Source of the DNA: an uncultured Acetobacteraceae bacterium
GTDB taxonomy: Bacteria > Pseudomonadota > Alphaproteobacteria > Acetobacterales > Acetobacteraceae
Direction: 5' to 3'
Assembly: GCA_903924985.1 (NCBI GenBank)
Contig: CAIYDT010000092.1
Coordinates: 1 to 46,993 of the forward strand
Length of the DNA stretch: 46,993 nt
Part shown: positions 18,676 through 26,765 of the stretch, in pieces
Position numbering within the stretch: position 1 is the first letter of the stretch
How the letters are laid out: each line of letters starts with the position of its first letter
Made by a program: the position numbers and the translations under genes
Notes under the pieces: generated by a model
Told to the model about the DNA's origin: nothing
Database searches by the model: none
The model's input: only the letters and a program-made list of their open reading frames with translations

Positions 18676-19362
18676 CTACGCTGCGTCGTGGAAGATAATC
18701 CCCAGCGTATGACGGCTGCCGGACAGGATACGGCTAACACCGTGCCGCATCGTCACCCTGTGGTAGCCACGGGTACCGCGCACCGGGCGTTCCCGCACGG
18801 GGAAGATCACGGCGTCGCCCTGCCGCGGACGCACGACTTCGCCCCGGGATTGGGCGCGCGGTCGCTGCTCCACAAGCATGAACTCACCGCCGGTGAAGTC
18901 CACGCCCGGGTCGCTCAGCAGGGTCACAATCTGCAAGGGGAACACCAGATCCCCATAGAGATCCTGATGCAGGCAGTTGAACCCGTCCTTGCCGTAGCGC
19001 AGCAGCAGTGGGGTGGGGCGGGTTTGGCCGGCGGCGTGGCAACGGTCCAGGTAGGCGTCCAGCGTGTCGGGGAAGCTTTCTTCCAGCCCAAGATTCCGAC
19101 GCCACTGATTGGCGACGGCGGCGAGCGGCGGGTAGAGCCGGGCCCGCAATCCGGCCACGATGGCCGGCAGCGGATAGGCGAAGTACTTGTATTCGCCGCG
19201 GCCGTAGCCGTGGCGCTCCATCACGGTGCGTTTTCTGAAGGGGGAGTCCTGGTCGTACAGCCCCTCCAACGACCGGCAGGTGGCCGGATCGAGCAATGGG
19301 CGCACCGCATAGCCATGCTCTTCGAGATCGGCTGCGAGGCTTTCAGGTTCGAAACTGCTCAT
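18676..19362 (-). CDS. 2OG-Fe(II) oxygenase, prolyl-hydroxylase-like
   Basis: Iron- and 2-oxoglutarate-dependent hydroxylase. Starting at ATG 19362 it has 228 residues. The metal-binding HxD is His132/Asp134 in CLHQDLYGD. The distal His is probably His207 (MRHGVSRI), and Arg217 (GSRHTLGIIF) is placed to bind 2-oxoglutarate. Proteins of this kind hydroxylate protein side chains, nucleobases or small molecules; the substrate is not evident. It lies 52 nt downstream of the TPR/glycosyltransferase-like gene on the same strand and is probably co-transcribed, so a role in modifying the same product is possible. Confidence 0.8.
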   Translation of the reverse strand: MSSFEPESLAADLEEHGYAVRPLLDPATCRSLEGLYDQDSPFRKRTVMERHGYGRGEYKYFAYPLPAIVAGLRARLYPPLAAVANQWRRNLGLEESFPDTLDAYLDRCHAAGQTRPTPLLLRYGKDGFNCLHQDLYGDLVFPLQIVTLLSDPGVDFTGGEFMLVEQRPRAQSRGEVVRPRQGDAVIFPVRERPVRGTRGYHRVTMRHGVSRILSGSRHTLGIIFHDAA

Positions 19363-19414
19363 GCCCGGATACTGGCACAGATCCGGGCGCGAGGCATGCC
19401 GGGTGTTGCGGTGG

Positions 19415-20881
19415 CTATTCCGCGGCCTCGGCCATCTCGGGGGCGACGAAGGGCTTGGCCAGTTCCTCGGCCAGCGCGGCACGTACCGCTTCGAGCACCG
19501 GGTCCCATGCGCCTGGCTTGTCCTGACGGAACAGTCGGGCGGAGGGGTACCAAGGGGTGTCCGACCGGTCCAGCATCCAGCGCCAGTCAGCCGCCTTGGG
19601 GATCATGATCCACACCGGCTTACCCAACGCACCAGACAGGTGCCCCATGGAGGTGTCGACGGTGATAATCAGATCCAGGTTCTCGATGACCGCCGCGGTT
19701 TCGCCGAAATTGGTCAGCTCCTCCGACAGGTCGGTCATGTGGGCAAATTTGGAGATATGCTGGACATCCTGTGCCGGCATGGGCTTTTGCAGCGACAGGA
19801 AGGCGGCGGGGCCCAGGTCCGCCAACGGCAGCAGGTGGGACAGTGGTATCGAACGGCGCTTGTCGTTCGGATGGGTGGGGCGCCCGGTCCAGGCCAGCCC
19901 GATGCGGCGAACGCCCGCGGGTAGCTGCATGGCCAAGCGCTCCCGCCACGCCGCGATGCGGGCCGGTTCTGCTTTGAGGTACGGGATCGGTGCCGGGATG
20001 GTGTCCGGCATGGTGTGAAACAGGTACGGCAGGCTGGACAGGCGGCAATGCGCGGCATGGCCGGGCACGTCGGTCCAGCGGTGGCAGAACTGGGTTACGC
20101 CGGGGATGTCGCGCAACAGCGGCGCCATCTCCTCGCTGCAGCCCAGCACGATTTCCTGCACCCGTTCGGCGGCCATGCCGATGTAGCGGGCGAACTGGAT
20201 GGTGTCGCCGTAGCCCTGATCGCCGACCAGCAGCAGGCGGCCGTTGGGGATGCGCATGCCGTTCCACGGCGCCGAGGTCATGGCCGGCATCGTCAGCTTG
20301 CCGGCCTCGGTTTCGTTGCGCCACTCGTATTCCATCCAACCGGCTTCGAAATCGCCCATCGCCAGCAGGTTCTGCGCCATCGCGAGATGGCCGTCGGCGT
20401 GTTTGTGATCCAGGCCGAGCGCGCGCAGCAGGCAGGCGGCGGCTTTTTCTCGGTCGTCGGCGTCGGTGAAGATCAGCGAGAGGTTCACCAAGTGGTCGGC
20501 ATTATTCGGATCGAGCCGCACCGACTCCTGCCCGCTGACCAGCGCTTCTTCGATTCTGTTGGTCGCTCGGCACATGGAGCTGAGGTGGGCGTACCAACTG
20601 GCATTGCCCGGCCGCAGCTCGACCGCGCGTTTCAGCAGGACGATGCCGCGTTCCTGGTCGTTCTGCATGGCGCAGACGATGCCCAGCAGCGCCAAGCCGG
20701 CGGGATGTTCGGGAAACGTCGCGAGGACGTCGTTGCAGATGCCCGCGGCCTCATTCAGCCGCTTGGCCTGTGCCGCCGCTTGGGCTCGGGTTAGCGCCTG
20801 TTCGGCGGTCTCACCGCCGGGCAGGGTTGGTTCCGGTGCGGCGGCGGGCACCGCTTCCTGTGGTCCAGTTGATTCACTCAT
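19415..20881 (-). CDS. TPR protein with a glycosyltransferase-like C-terminal domain
   Basis: The 488-residue protein (ATG 20881) has an Ala/Pro-rich N-terminus, about four TPR hairpins (roughly residues 28-170; for example AVELRPGNASWYAHLSSM and SVRLDPNNADHLVNLSLIF), and a C-terminal domain with LLLVGDQGYGDTIQFARYI and DLIITVDTSMGHLSGALGKP. Those motifs are typical of TPR proteins fused to a heptosyltransferase-like (GT9/GT41-related) fold, often linked to glycosylation of flagellin or other surface molecules. The donor and acceptor are unknown. Confidence 0.8.
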   Translation of the reverse strand: MSESTGPQEAVPAAAPEPTLPGGETAEQALTRAQAAAQAKRLNEAAGICNDVLATFPEHPAGLALLGIVCAMQNDQERGIVLLKRAVELRPGNASWYAHLSSMCRATNRIEEALVSGQESVRLDPNNADHLVNLSLIFTDADDREKAAACLLRALGLDHKHADGHLAMAQNLLAMGDFEAGWMEYEWRNETEAGKLTMPAMTSAPWNGMRIPNGRLLLVGDQGYGDTIQFARYIGMAAERVQEIVLGCSEEMAPLLRDIPGVTQFCHRWTDVPGHAAHCRLSSLPYLFHTMPDTIPAPIPYLKAEPARIAAWRERLAMQLPAGVRRIGLAWTGRPTHPNDKRRSIPLSHLLPLADLGPAAFLSLQKPMPAQDVQHISKFAHMTDLSEELTNFGETAAVIENLDLIITVDTSMGHLSGALGKPVWIMIPKAADWRWMLDRSDTPWYPSARLFRQDKPGAWDPVLEAVRAALAEELAKPFVAPEMAEAAE

Positions 20882-20925
20882 GTGGACAAATTGCCTGTGG
20901 GAGCTGGCCGGGACAAGGGGGATGA

Positions 20926-21867
20926 TCAAGCGGTTCGCAGGCGCTCGATTTCTGCCAGCTCGTCCCCGCTCAGGTGCCAGTTCCCCGCCGTGACGTTCTG
21001 TTCGAGCTGGTCAGGACGCGCCGCGCCGGCGATCACGCTGGAAACCGGCGTCTGTGCCAGCAACCAGGAGAACGCGAGTTCCAGCATGGTGCGGCCGTGC
21101 GCGGCGGCGAAATCGCCCAGTTTCTCAGCGATCGACCAGTTGCGGTCGGTGAGGAACCGGTTGGCGAGGCGTTCGTCTTTCGCCAGCCGCGTGCCGGCGG
21201 GCATCGGGGCGTTGCGGCGGTATTTGCCGGTCAGCAGCCCGCTGGCGAGCGGGGCGTAAGGCAGCAGGCCGAGGCCGTATTTCCGCATCGCCGGCAGCAG
21301 TTGGGCCTCCGGCGTTCGGTTGATCAGCGAATACTCGTCCTGGCAGGACACGAACGCGTTCAGGCTGCTCGCCCGCGCGGTCCACTGCGCCTCCACCACT
21401 TGCCACGCGGGAAAATTGGAGCAGCCGATGTAGCGCACCTTGCCCTGCCGGATCAGATCGTCCAGCGCGCGTAAGGTTTCCTCGATCGGGGTCAGCGGGT
21501 CTGGCGAGTGAACCTGATACAGGTCGATCCAGTCGGTGCGCAGCCGGCGCAGGCTGTCTTCGACCGCTTGCATGATGTAGCGGCGGGCGGCACCGGCCTT
21601 CACGCCGACATCGTCCATCGGATTGGCGAACTTGGTGGCCAGCACGATGCGCTTGCGGTCGCTGCCGAGGATCTGGCCCATCAGATCCTCCGATCCGCCG
21701 CGGTTGCCGTAGGTGTCGGCGGTGTCGAACAGCGTGATCCCCAGGTCCAGCGCCTTGTGGATGACCGCTTTGGTTTCCTCCGGGCCGCTGCGGCCGCCGA
21801 AGTTGTTGCAGCCGAGGCCGATCGCGGACACACGAAGGCCTGAGAGGCCGAGGTTGCGGATTTCCAT
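20926..21867 (-). CDS. Aldo/keto reductase
   Basis: NADPH-dependent oxidoreductase of the AKR superfamily, 313 residues, TIM barrel. Catalytic tetrad residues are visible: Asp and Tyr in LFDTADTYGNRG, Lys in VLATKFANP and His in LYQVHSPD. The sequence IRNLGLSGLRVSAIGLGCNN is the standard opening. Its end is 44 nt before the TPR gene start on the same strand. The substrate is unknown; members often reduce aldehydes or sugar derivatives. Confidence 0.9.
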   Translation of the reverse strand: MEIRNLGLSGLRVSAIGLGCNNFGGRSGPEETKAVIHKALDLGITLFDTADTYGNRGGSEDLMGQILGSDRKRIVLATKFANPMDDVGVKAGAARRYIMQAVEDSLRRLRTDWIDLYQVHSPDPLTPIEETLRALDDLIRQGKVRYIGCSNFPAWQVVEAQWTARASSLNAFVSCQDEYSLINRTPEAQLLPAMRKYGLGLLPYAPLASGLLTGKYRRNAPMPAGTRLAKDERLANRFLTDRNWSIAEKLGDFAAAHGRTMLELAFSWLLAQTPVSSVIAGAARPDQLEQNVTAGNWHLSGDELAEIERLRTA

Positions 21868-21897
21868 GGGGCGTTTTCCGAACTGAGAAGCCAGAGT

Positions 21898-22596
21898 CTA
21901 CCGCGTCGCGATCTCGGTCACCAGCTTGCGGGTCATGGCGTCCCCGAATGTCCTGAAGTCATGCACCTCCAGCACGAAGCTGCCGGGGCCGCCGGTGACG
22001 TTCTCCTCATAGTAATGCGGCAAGCCGCCGGGCGGCTGTACGTGCGCCAGGGTCCAGGATATGGGATGGTCGTTGATGATGGCGAGGCCGTTGATGGTGA
22101 TGCCGGCACGCACGGCGTCGTCCCGCGCGGCCGTCACCTCCCGTCCGGCGTTGTTGGTGCCGTCGCCGCAGACGTCGATGACCCGGCGGGTGGCATTGAG
22201 GCCGCTTTCGGCCAGATCCTGTACCGCCAAATCGATGCCGCTGCCGATCGCTGTGCGGCCGTGGAAGGATCGAGGCGCGGCGGACAACCGGTCAGCGAAC
22301 GCCTTGGCGGCGGTCATGTCACCGATCAAGGTCCAGTCGATGACGGTTTGGGTTTCGCCGTCGCCCCCGAATTCCACGTAAGCCACGGCGATGGTGCCCA
22401 GCAGCCCACCTTTGATGGCTCTGATCACCGCGGGGCTGGTGAAGGCGGCGGCATAACCCTGCTTTTCCAAGGCGAATTCGCTATCGTCGATACTGCGAGA
22501 GACGTCGGTGACCAGCACCAGCGCGAGGTCGACGTCTTCTGCCACGGCCGGAACGGCCGTCAGCAGCAGGATGGTGAGCCACAGCATACGGACCAT
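21898..22596 (-). CDS. Exported DUF1194 (von Willebrand A-like) protein
   Basis: A 232-residue protein with a signal peptide (MLWLTILLLTAVPAVAE) and a vWA-like domain. DVSRSIDD near residue 31 is the D-x-S-x-S metal-site motif, and RVIDVCGDGTNN near residue 140 supplies a further site residue. This matches the DUF1194 family of alphaproteobacteria, whose role is unknown. A periplasmic location and a protein-protein interaction role are expected. It is followed closely by the aldo/keto reductase gene. Confidence 0.8.
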   Translation of the reverse strand: MVRMLWLTILLLTAVPAVAEDVDLALVLVTDVSRSIDDSEFALEKQGYAAAFTSPAVIRAIKGGLLGTIAVAYVEFGGDGETQTVIDWTLIGDMTAAKAFADRLSAAPRSFHGRTAIGSGIDLAVQDLAESGLNATRRVIDVCGDGTNNAGREVTAARDDAVRAGITINGLAIINDHPISWTLAHVQPPGGLPHYYEENVTGGPGSFVLEVHDFRTFGDAMTRKLVTEIATR

Positions 22597-22663
22597 CTGA
22601 CGAGTGCCCTTCCCGGGGAGGGGCGCTATTTTGATCCTTTCGGGCGGTGCGCCGTCAAAGGAA

Positions 22664-23314
22664 TTATTGGCTGACCCAGATGATGCGGTGCAGCCAGGCG
22701 ATTTCGTTCAGGTCGAACGAGAAGTCCGGGTGCAACGGGTTGAGACTTTTCAGTTCCACCCGCCGAGCGGAGCGACGGGCAAGCTGCTTGGCCATGACCT
22801 CCCCGGCGTGGGTGCGGGCGACGACGCGGTCGCCGCGGCGGATCGGTGAGGAAGGGGAAACGATCACCATGTCGCCATCCCGGTACACCGGCTCCATGGA
22901 TGAGCCGCTGATTTCCAGTGCGTAGGCATTGGGGTCGCCGATATCGGGCAGGCTGACTTCGTCCCAGGAACCGCCCACGGGGAACCCGCCATCGTCGAAA
23001 TAGCCTTCGGCCCCTGCCTGCGCCATGCCGATCAGCGGGATGCGTTTGGACACAGTGCGGGAACTGCCGCCGCTGGCCAAAGCGCGGGCACCGGACACCA
23101 GGGCGGTGAACGCCTCCAGAGATGCGCCCGTGGCATTCAGCACTTTCGCGACGCTTTCGGTACTGGGCCAGCGTGCCCGTCCATCCGGCATGCGGCGTTT
23201 GGAGACGTTGAACGTCGTGGAGTCCAGTCCCGCCTTCTTCGCCAGCCCCGAGGCGGACAGCCCATATTCAGCGGCGAGCGTGTCGAGCGCCCGCCAGACA
23301 TCTTCGTGTTTCAT
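22664..23314 (-). CDS. S24-family transcriptional repressor (LexA/CI-like, self-cleaving)
   Basis: The 216-residue protein has an N-terminal helix-turn-helix domain (about residues 5-70, with LSASGLAKKAGLDSTTFN) and a C-terminal S24 peptidase-like domain. The likely self-cleavage bond is Ala100-Gly101 (GMAQAGAEG). The catalytic Ser139 lies in SGSSMEPVYRDGD, and the general-base Lys176 in EVMAKQLAR. Proteins of this type repress phage or stress genes and are inactivated through RecA-stimulated self-cleavage. It is divergent from a small plus-strand gene across a 170-nt region with a strong sigma70-type promoter. This is either a prophage repressor or a domesticated descendant. Confidence 0.88.
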   Translation of the reverse strand: MKHEDVWRALDTLAAEYGLSASGLAKKAGLDSTTFNVSKRRMPDGRARWPSTESVAKVLNATGASLEAFTALVSGARALASGGSSRTVSKRIPLIGMAQAGAEGYFDDGGFPVGGSWDEVSLPDIGDPNAYALEISGSSMEPVYRDGDMVIVSPSSPIRRGDRVVARTHAGEVMAKQLARRSARRVELKSLNPLHPDFSFDLNEIAWLHRIIWVSQ

Positions 23315-23410
23315 CGATTCGCTTCCATGGAAAGCAGGTGGCTGGGGGCATTATGATAGGAATGTGGGCCGAATGAAATGGGAAAGTTTCCTGAGCTTGT
23401 CCCTTAGGGC

Positions 23411-23439
23411 TTGCCATCGTATGCAACCTATGGTTTAAT
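23411..23439 (+). promoter_or_regulatory. Sigma70-type promoter
   Basis: TTGCCA (23411-23416), 17-bp spacer, TTTAAT (23434-23439). Each hexamer matches the consensus at five of six positions. It points at the 133-residue gene at 23487 and lies in the intergenic region shared with the S24 repressor, a natural place for repressor binding. Confidence 0.65.
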
Positions 23440-23486
23440 GTTCTGACTTCGTTCCCGCATCGCTTGTCTCGCCCAGGAGTTGCCAA

Positions 23487-23888
23487 ATGGCACAAGCCGT
23501 CCAGACCCGTCTTTCCCCGCAGGCCGGCGCTCGCCCCCGGCCGGTCTCGATCGAACCCAGCGCCAGGGTGCAGCCTTTCCGCACCGCGGAGGAGGCCTGG
23601 ATATGGACCATGGCGGCGCTGGTCGCACGGCGGGACGGGGCGCGCTACACGGCGAACAAAGGCAAGGTCGGCCGCCCCTGCGACCCGGACGACGTGGTGA
23701 AAAGCCTCGATGCCCTATACCGGCAGCGCCGGATCGATCTGCTGCACGCCCGCATCCTGCGCATTTGGGGGGAGCGCGGTTCCGCCCCCGACCCCACGCA
23801 CGCGATGGAAAAGGCCGACTGGAAGTTGTGGAAGGAAGCGCTGGACCGGCTGGAATGGCTGCTTCGGGTGAAGGGTATTGTCGCCTGA
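23487..23888 (+). CDS. Small hypothetical protein next to the S24 repressor
   Basis: A 133-residue basic protein with AGGAG at 23475-23479 seven bases before the ATG. It is rich in Arg and Trp and has a helical body (AEEAWIWTMAALVARRDGAR; ADWKLWKEALDRLEWLLRVK). I do not recognise a named domain. Comparable proteins sit beside repressors in phage-derived regions of Acetobacteraceae (recollection, not searched). A nucleic-acid-binding role is possible from its charge but unproven. Confidence 0.7.
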   Translation: MAQAVQTRLSPQAGARPRPVSIEPSARVQPFRTAEEAWIWTMAALVARRDGARYTANKGKVGRPCDPDDVVKSLDALYRQRRIDLLHARILRIWGERGSAPDPTHAMEKADWKLWKEALDRLEWLLRVKGIVA

Positions 23889-23933
23889 TTTCGATTTATT
23901 AGGCACAAATTCGTATTCGTAGGAAAAATATCG

Positions 23934-23963
23934 TTGACAAGCCTGCTGGAATCCCGTTAGAAG
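23934..23963 (+). promoter_or_regulatory. Candidate promoter for a short non-coding transcript
   Basis: A perfect TTGACA (23934-23939) is followed after 18 bp by TAGAAG (23958-23963), a four-of-six -10 match. No coding frame starts between here and the terminator at 24028-24059. Confidence 0.5.
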
Positions 23964-23969
23964 CCCCCT

Positions 23970-24059
23970 GTCGACGGGGCAGGTGCGTCCAGTGACCGCC
24001 TAACCCCGCATCGTCGCCGCAATCGTCAGGACCGTACCCAGCAGGGGCGGTCCTTTTTT
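23970..24059 (+). ncRNA. Candidate small RNA of about 90 nt
   Basis: The stretch lies between a TTGACA promoter and a classical intrinsic terminator and has no convincing reading frame. It would give a short, structured, GC-rich transcript. The exact 5' end is a guess from the -10 position. The alternative is that this is only the leader of the following small gene, with the terminator acting as an attenuator. Confidence 0.4.
24028..24059 (+). terminator. Rho-independent terminator
   Basis: AGGACCG (24028-24034) pairs with CGGTCCT (24048-24054) around a 13-nt loop and is followed directly by a run of T to 24058. The next gene starts 21 nt later, so transcription of that gene would need read-through or its own promoter. 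Confidence 0.75.
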
Positions 24060-24080
24060 GTGTCTGGAAGGAATCAATCC

Positions 24081-24317
24081 ATGGCTTTCGCTTCTCGCCA
24101 TCTGTCCGTCCTCGCCTACGCCAACGGCTTCACGCTGTGGCATTGCAAGGCACCAAAGGACGCCATCGATGAGGTGGTCTCCAGCAATTATTTCCGGGAG
24201 GCTGCCGATATGCTGACGACCGGCGACCTGGTGATGGTGACTGCCTCGAACGGGGCTCGGATCGTCTCGGTCGCGATGGCCGATATCGAGACGGTGATCA
24301 TCGCGCCGCTTGTTTAA
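24081..24317 (+). CDS. Small phage-type hypothetical protein
   Basis: A 78-residue protein starting at ATG 24081 with GGAAGGA at 24066-24072. It reads AFASRHLSVLAYANGFTLWH and then a compact alpha/beta pattern ending DIETVIIAPLV. Similar short proteins are found in the late regions of alphaproteobacterial prophages and GTA-like clusters (from memory). The function is unknown. It directly follows an intrinsic terminator. Confidence 0.65.
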   Translation: MAFASRHLSVLAYANGFTLWHCKAPKDAIDEVVSSNYFREAADMLTTGDLVMVTASNGARIVSVAMADIETVIIAPLV

Positions 24318-24476
24318 CCCTGGGCCCGGTCGGCGCGAACCGATGAAACATTCGATTGTGCACGCGATCCAGGCGGTGTCGGGAGAGTGCCGGTGACGCT
24401 TCCGCACCGGCCCGACCGGATCGTTATCTATTATATCCCGATTATGATTCGGATCGGTACATGAGGAGAGCGTAAC

Positions 24477-24716
24477 GTGGACTCCAGCGTCATGTTGGGC
24501 ATCGCGGGCGTCACGCTCTCGTTTTTGTCCATTCTCATCGCCGCGCTCACCGCCAAGCACTCCGTCCGGCGCGACACCATCCACGATCTGGTGAAACGGA
24601 TCGAATCGCTGGAAGCCGACCTGGCGGAATGCGAAAAGAAGCACCGGCTGGCGGAGGAAAAGAATGTCATGCTCATGGAACGCCTCGTCGGATTGCGCGG
24701 GGCGTATGGCGATTGA
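24477..24716 (+). CDS. Small membrane protein with coiled coil
   Basis: A 79-residue protein with GTG start and AGGAG at 24464-24468. Residues 5-25 (VMLGIAGVTLSFLSILIAAL) form one membrane helix; residues 35-70 form a charged coiled coil (LVKRIESLEADLAECEKKHR). The layout resembles phage inner-membrane lysis accessory proteins, but this is only a shape argument. The upstream 130 nt include a GCCGGTG/CACCGGC hairpin (near 24389-24411) and an AT-rich stretch with TATGAT (24443-24448), a likely -10. Confidence 0.65.
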   Translation: MDSSVMLGIAGVTLSFLSILIAALTAKHSVRRDTIHDLVKRIESLEADLAECEKKHRLAEEKNVMLMERLVGLRGAYGD

Positions 24717-24809
24717 CCGGCGCGTGTCGCTCTTGAACCCTTCCCCCACCCAGGGGTAGCGTTGCCCCAAAGCGGGTAGATCGCCCGGATCGAGGGGAAA
24801 CCGAATACC

Positions 24810-25655
24810 ATGGCAATCATCGACGCGCAGGTTCACGCCTACGAACGCGACCACCCCGGCCGCCCCTGGGTCGGCACGCTCACCGGCCCGAAATCGGTCA
24901 ACGGCGACGGCATGGTGGGCGCGATGGACGCCGTGGGGGTCGATGGTGCGCTGCTGGTCTCCCCGTTCAGCATGTACCGCTACGACGCCAGCTACGCGAT
25001 CGAGGTGCGGAAGGCGCATCCTGGCCGCTTCGGGCTGATCAAGCCGGTGGACCCGACCGATCCAGGGGTGGCCGAGACGATCGACGACTGGAAGGCCATT
25101 GCCGGCACCGTCGGCGTGCGGATCATGATGCGCGATCCCATGTCCAAAGACCCGGCCGATCCCGGCCTCAACCGCGTCATGGCCGCGGCCGCCAAACACG
25201 GATTTCCCGTGAACATCCTGGCCTGGGGCCGGATGGAGCAGGCCGAGCAGCTCGCCGCCCGCAACCCAAACACGCAGATCGTGATCGACCACCTTGGTCT
25301 GCAACAGCCGCATAAGCCGCCCGCGCCGCTGGATTGCTGGGATGCGCTGCCGCGGGTACTGGCGCTGGCGGCAAGGCCCAACATCGCGATCAAGATCACC
25401 GGCGCCTGCACGCTGTCGCACGAAGCTTTCCCATACAAGGACATCTGGGATCCGCTGGCCCGCATTTTCGATGCCTTCGGCCTGAACCGGTGCCTGTGGG
25501 GTACCGATTGGACGCGCGCGATCGACGTGCTGACCTACGGGCAGGGCGTGGAGGCCTTCAAAGTGACCGATCGGTTGTCCGCCAGCGACAAGGCGATGCT
25601 CATGGGAGGCGCGCTGGAGCTTGTGTACCGCTGGTCGCCGACGAAATCCGACTGA
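24810..25655 (+). CDS. Metal-dependent amidohydrolase (amidohydrolase 2 family)
   Basis: TIM-barrel hydrolase or decarboxylase of the amidohydrolase_2 group, 281 residues. The opening IIDAQVHAY replaces the usual DxHxH pair with a single His (metal site partly altered, as in lactonase-like members), and LWGTDWTRA near residue 230 carries the catalytic Asp. IVIDHLGLQQP supplies the central His. Family members act on lactones or aromatic acids; the substrate here is unknown. It is followed by pyrD after 45 nt, but no pathway link is evident. Confidence 0.82.
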   Translation: MAIIDAQVHAYERDHPGRPWVGTLTGPKSVNGDGMVGAMDAVGVDGALLVSPFSMYRYDASYAIEVRKAHPGRFGLIKPVDPTDPGVAETIDDWKAIAGTVGVRIMMRDPMSKDPADPGLNRVMAAAAKHGFPVNILAWGRMEQAEQLAARNPNTQIVIDHLGLQQPHKPPAPLDCWDALPRVLALAARPNIAIKITGACTLSHEAFPYKDIWDPLARIFDAFGLNRCLWGTDWTRAIDVLTYGQGVEAFKVTDRLSASDKAMLMGGALELVYRWSPTKSD

Positions 25656-25700
25656 ACCGGCCTTCCAAGCGCGTGCCGGGGCAGGCATAAGCAACCGCAT

Positions 25701-26765
25701 ATGACGCCCCGCATCGCCTCCGCTCTCCTGCCGCTGCTGCGCCTGATCGACCCGGAGACCGCGCACAACCTGTCTCTCCATGCGCTGCGCTGGGGGCTGG
25801 CTGGGTGCGCGCGCCGGTCGGACGATCCCGTGCTGGCAGTCGACGTCCTGGGACATCGTTTCTCCAACCCCATCGGGCTGGCCGCCGGGTTCGACAAGGA
25901 TGCGGTCGCCGCGGCCGCATTGATGCGGCTGGGTTTCGGGTTCGTCGAAACCGGCACCGTGACCCCCAGGCCGCAAGCAGGCAATGCGAAGCCCCGGCTA
26001 TACCGGTTGGAGCCGGATCGTGCGGTGATCAACCGCATGGGGTTCAACAATGGCGGCCTGGACGCCTACAGGCGTAACCTGGAGGGCCTTGCCAACCGCA
26101 CCGCCATCCTTGGCGCCAATGTCGGGATCAACAAGGATGGCGCCGATCCGGAACGCGACTATCCCGCGCTGATCGCCGCGGTCGGGCCGCTGGCGGATTA
26201 CGTGACGATCAACATCTCCTCCCCCAACACGCCCGGTCTGCGCGACCTGCAAAGCGAGGACCGCCTGCGGTCCATTCTGCGTGCCGTTGCCGAAGTGCCG
26301 AACAAGCCGCCGATCCTGGTGAAGGTGGCGCCGGACCTGTCGGATGAAGGTCTGGAAGCGGTGGTCGAGACCTGCGTGGCCGAGGGCGTGCAGGGCCTGA
26401 TCGTTGGCAATACGACGCTGTCCCGCCCGTTCGGGTTGAAATCTCCCTTGATGCGCAAGGATGGCGGCCTGTCCGGGGCGCCGTTGTTGCCCCTCTCTAC
26501 GCGCATGCTGGCACGAGCGTTCTTGTATGCGCGCGGACGGCTGGTGCTGGTCGGGGCAGGGGGGGTGTTCGACGGGAAGGACGCGCTGCTGAAAATCCGG
26601 GCGGGCGCATCGCTGGTGCAGCTTTACACCGGTTTCGCCTACCAGGGGCCCGCGCTCATCCCCCGCCTGAAGCAGGAGCTGGCGGCGGCGCTGAAAAAGG
26701 CTGGATACAACAGGGTTCAGGATGCGGTCGGCAGCGACGCGCGGCAATTGGCGGAGCTTCAATAG
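25701..26765 (+). CDS. pyrD: Quinone-dependent dihydroorotate dehydrogenase (class 2)
   Basis: FMN enzyme of pyrimidine synthesis that oxidises dihydroorotate to orotate and passes electrons to the quinone pool at the membrane. The 354-residue length and an N-terminal amphipathic segment (residues 1-40) mark class 2. Seen motifs include NPIGLAAGFDKDAVAAAALM, GFVETGTVTPRPQAGN, NRMGFNNGGLD, TINISSPNTPGLRDLQ, the VKVAPDL Lys strand, and VGAGGVFDGKDAL with LVQLYTGFAYQGP for FMN phosphate binding. The stop and the start of the next gene abut. Confidence 0.95.
   Translation: MTPRIASALLPLLRLIDPETAHNLSLHALRWGLAGCARRSDDPVLAVDVLGHRFSNPIGLAAGFDKDAVAAAALMRLGFGFVETGTVTPRPQAGNAKPRLYRLEPDRAVINRMGFNNGGLDAYRRNLEGLANRTAILGANVGINKDGADPERDYPALIAAVGPLADYVTINISSPNTPGLRDLQSEDRLRSILRAVAEVPNKPPILVKVAPDLSDEGLEAVVETCVAEGVQGLIVGNTTLSRPFGLKSPLMRKDGGLSGAPLLPLSTRMLARAFLYARGRLVLVGAGGVFDGKDALLKIRAGASLVQLYTGFAYQGPALIPRLKQELAAALKKAGYNRVQDAVGSDARQLAELQ

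Noticed and set aside
24000..25976. A 658-codon minus-strand frame opposite the small phage-type genes and the amidohydrolase
   Set aside because: It runs antisense to well-supported genes and shows only His/Arg/Gly-rich low-complexity sequence.
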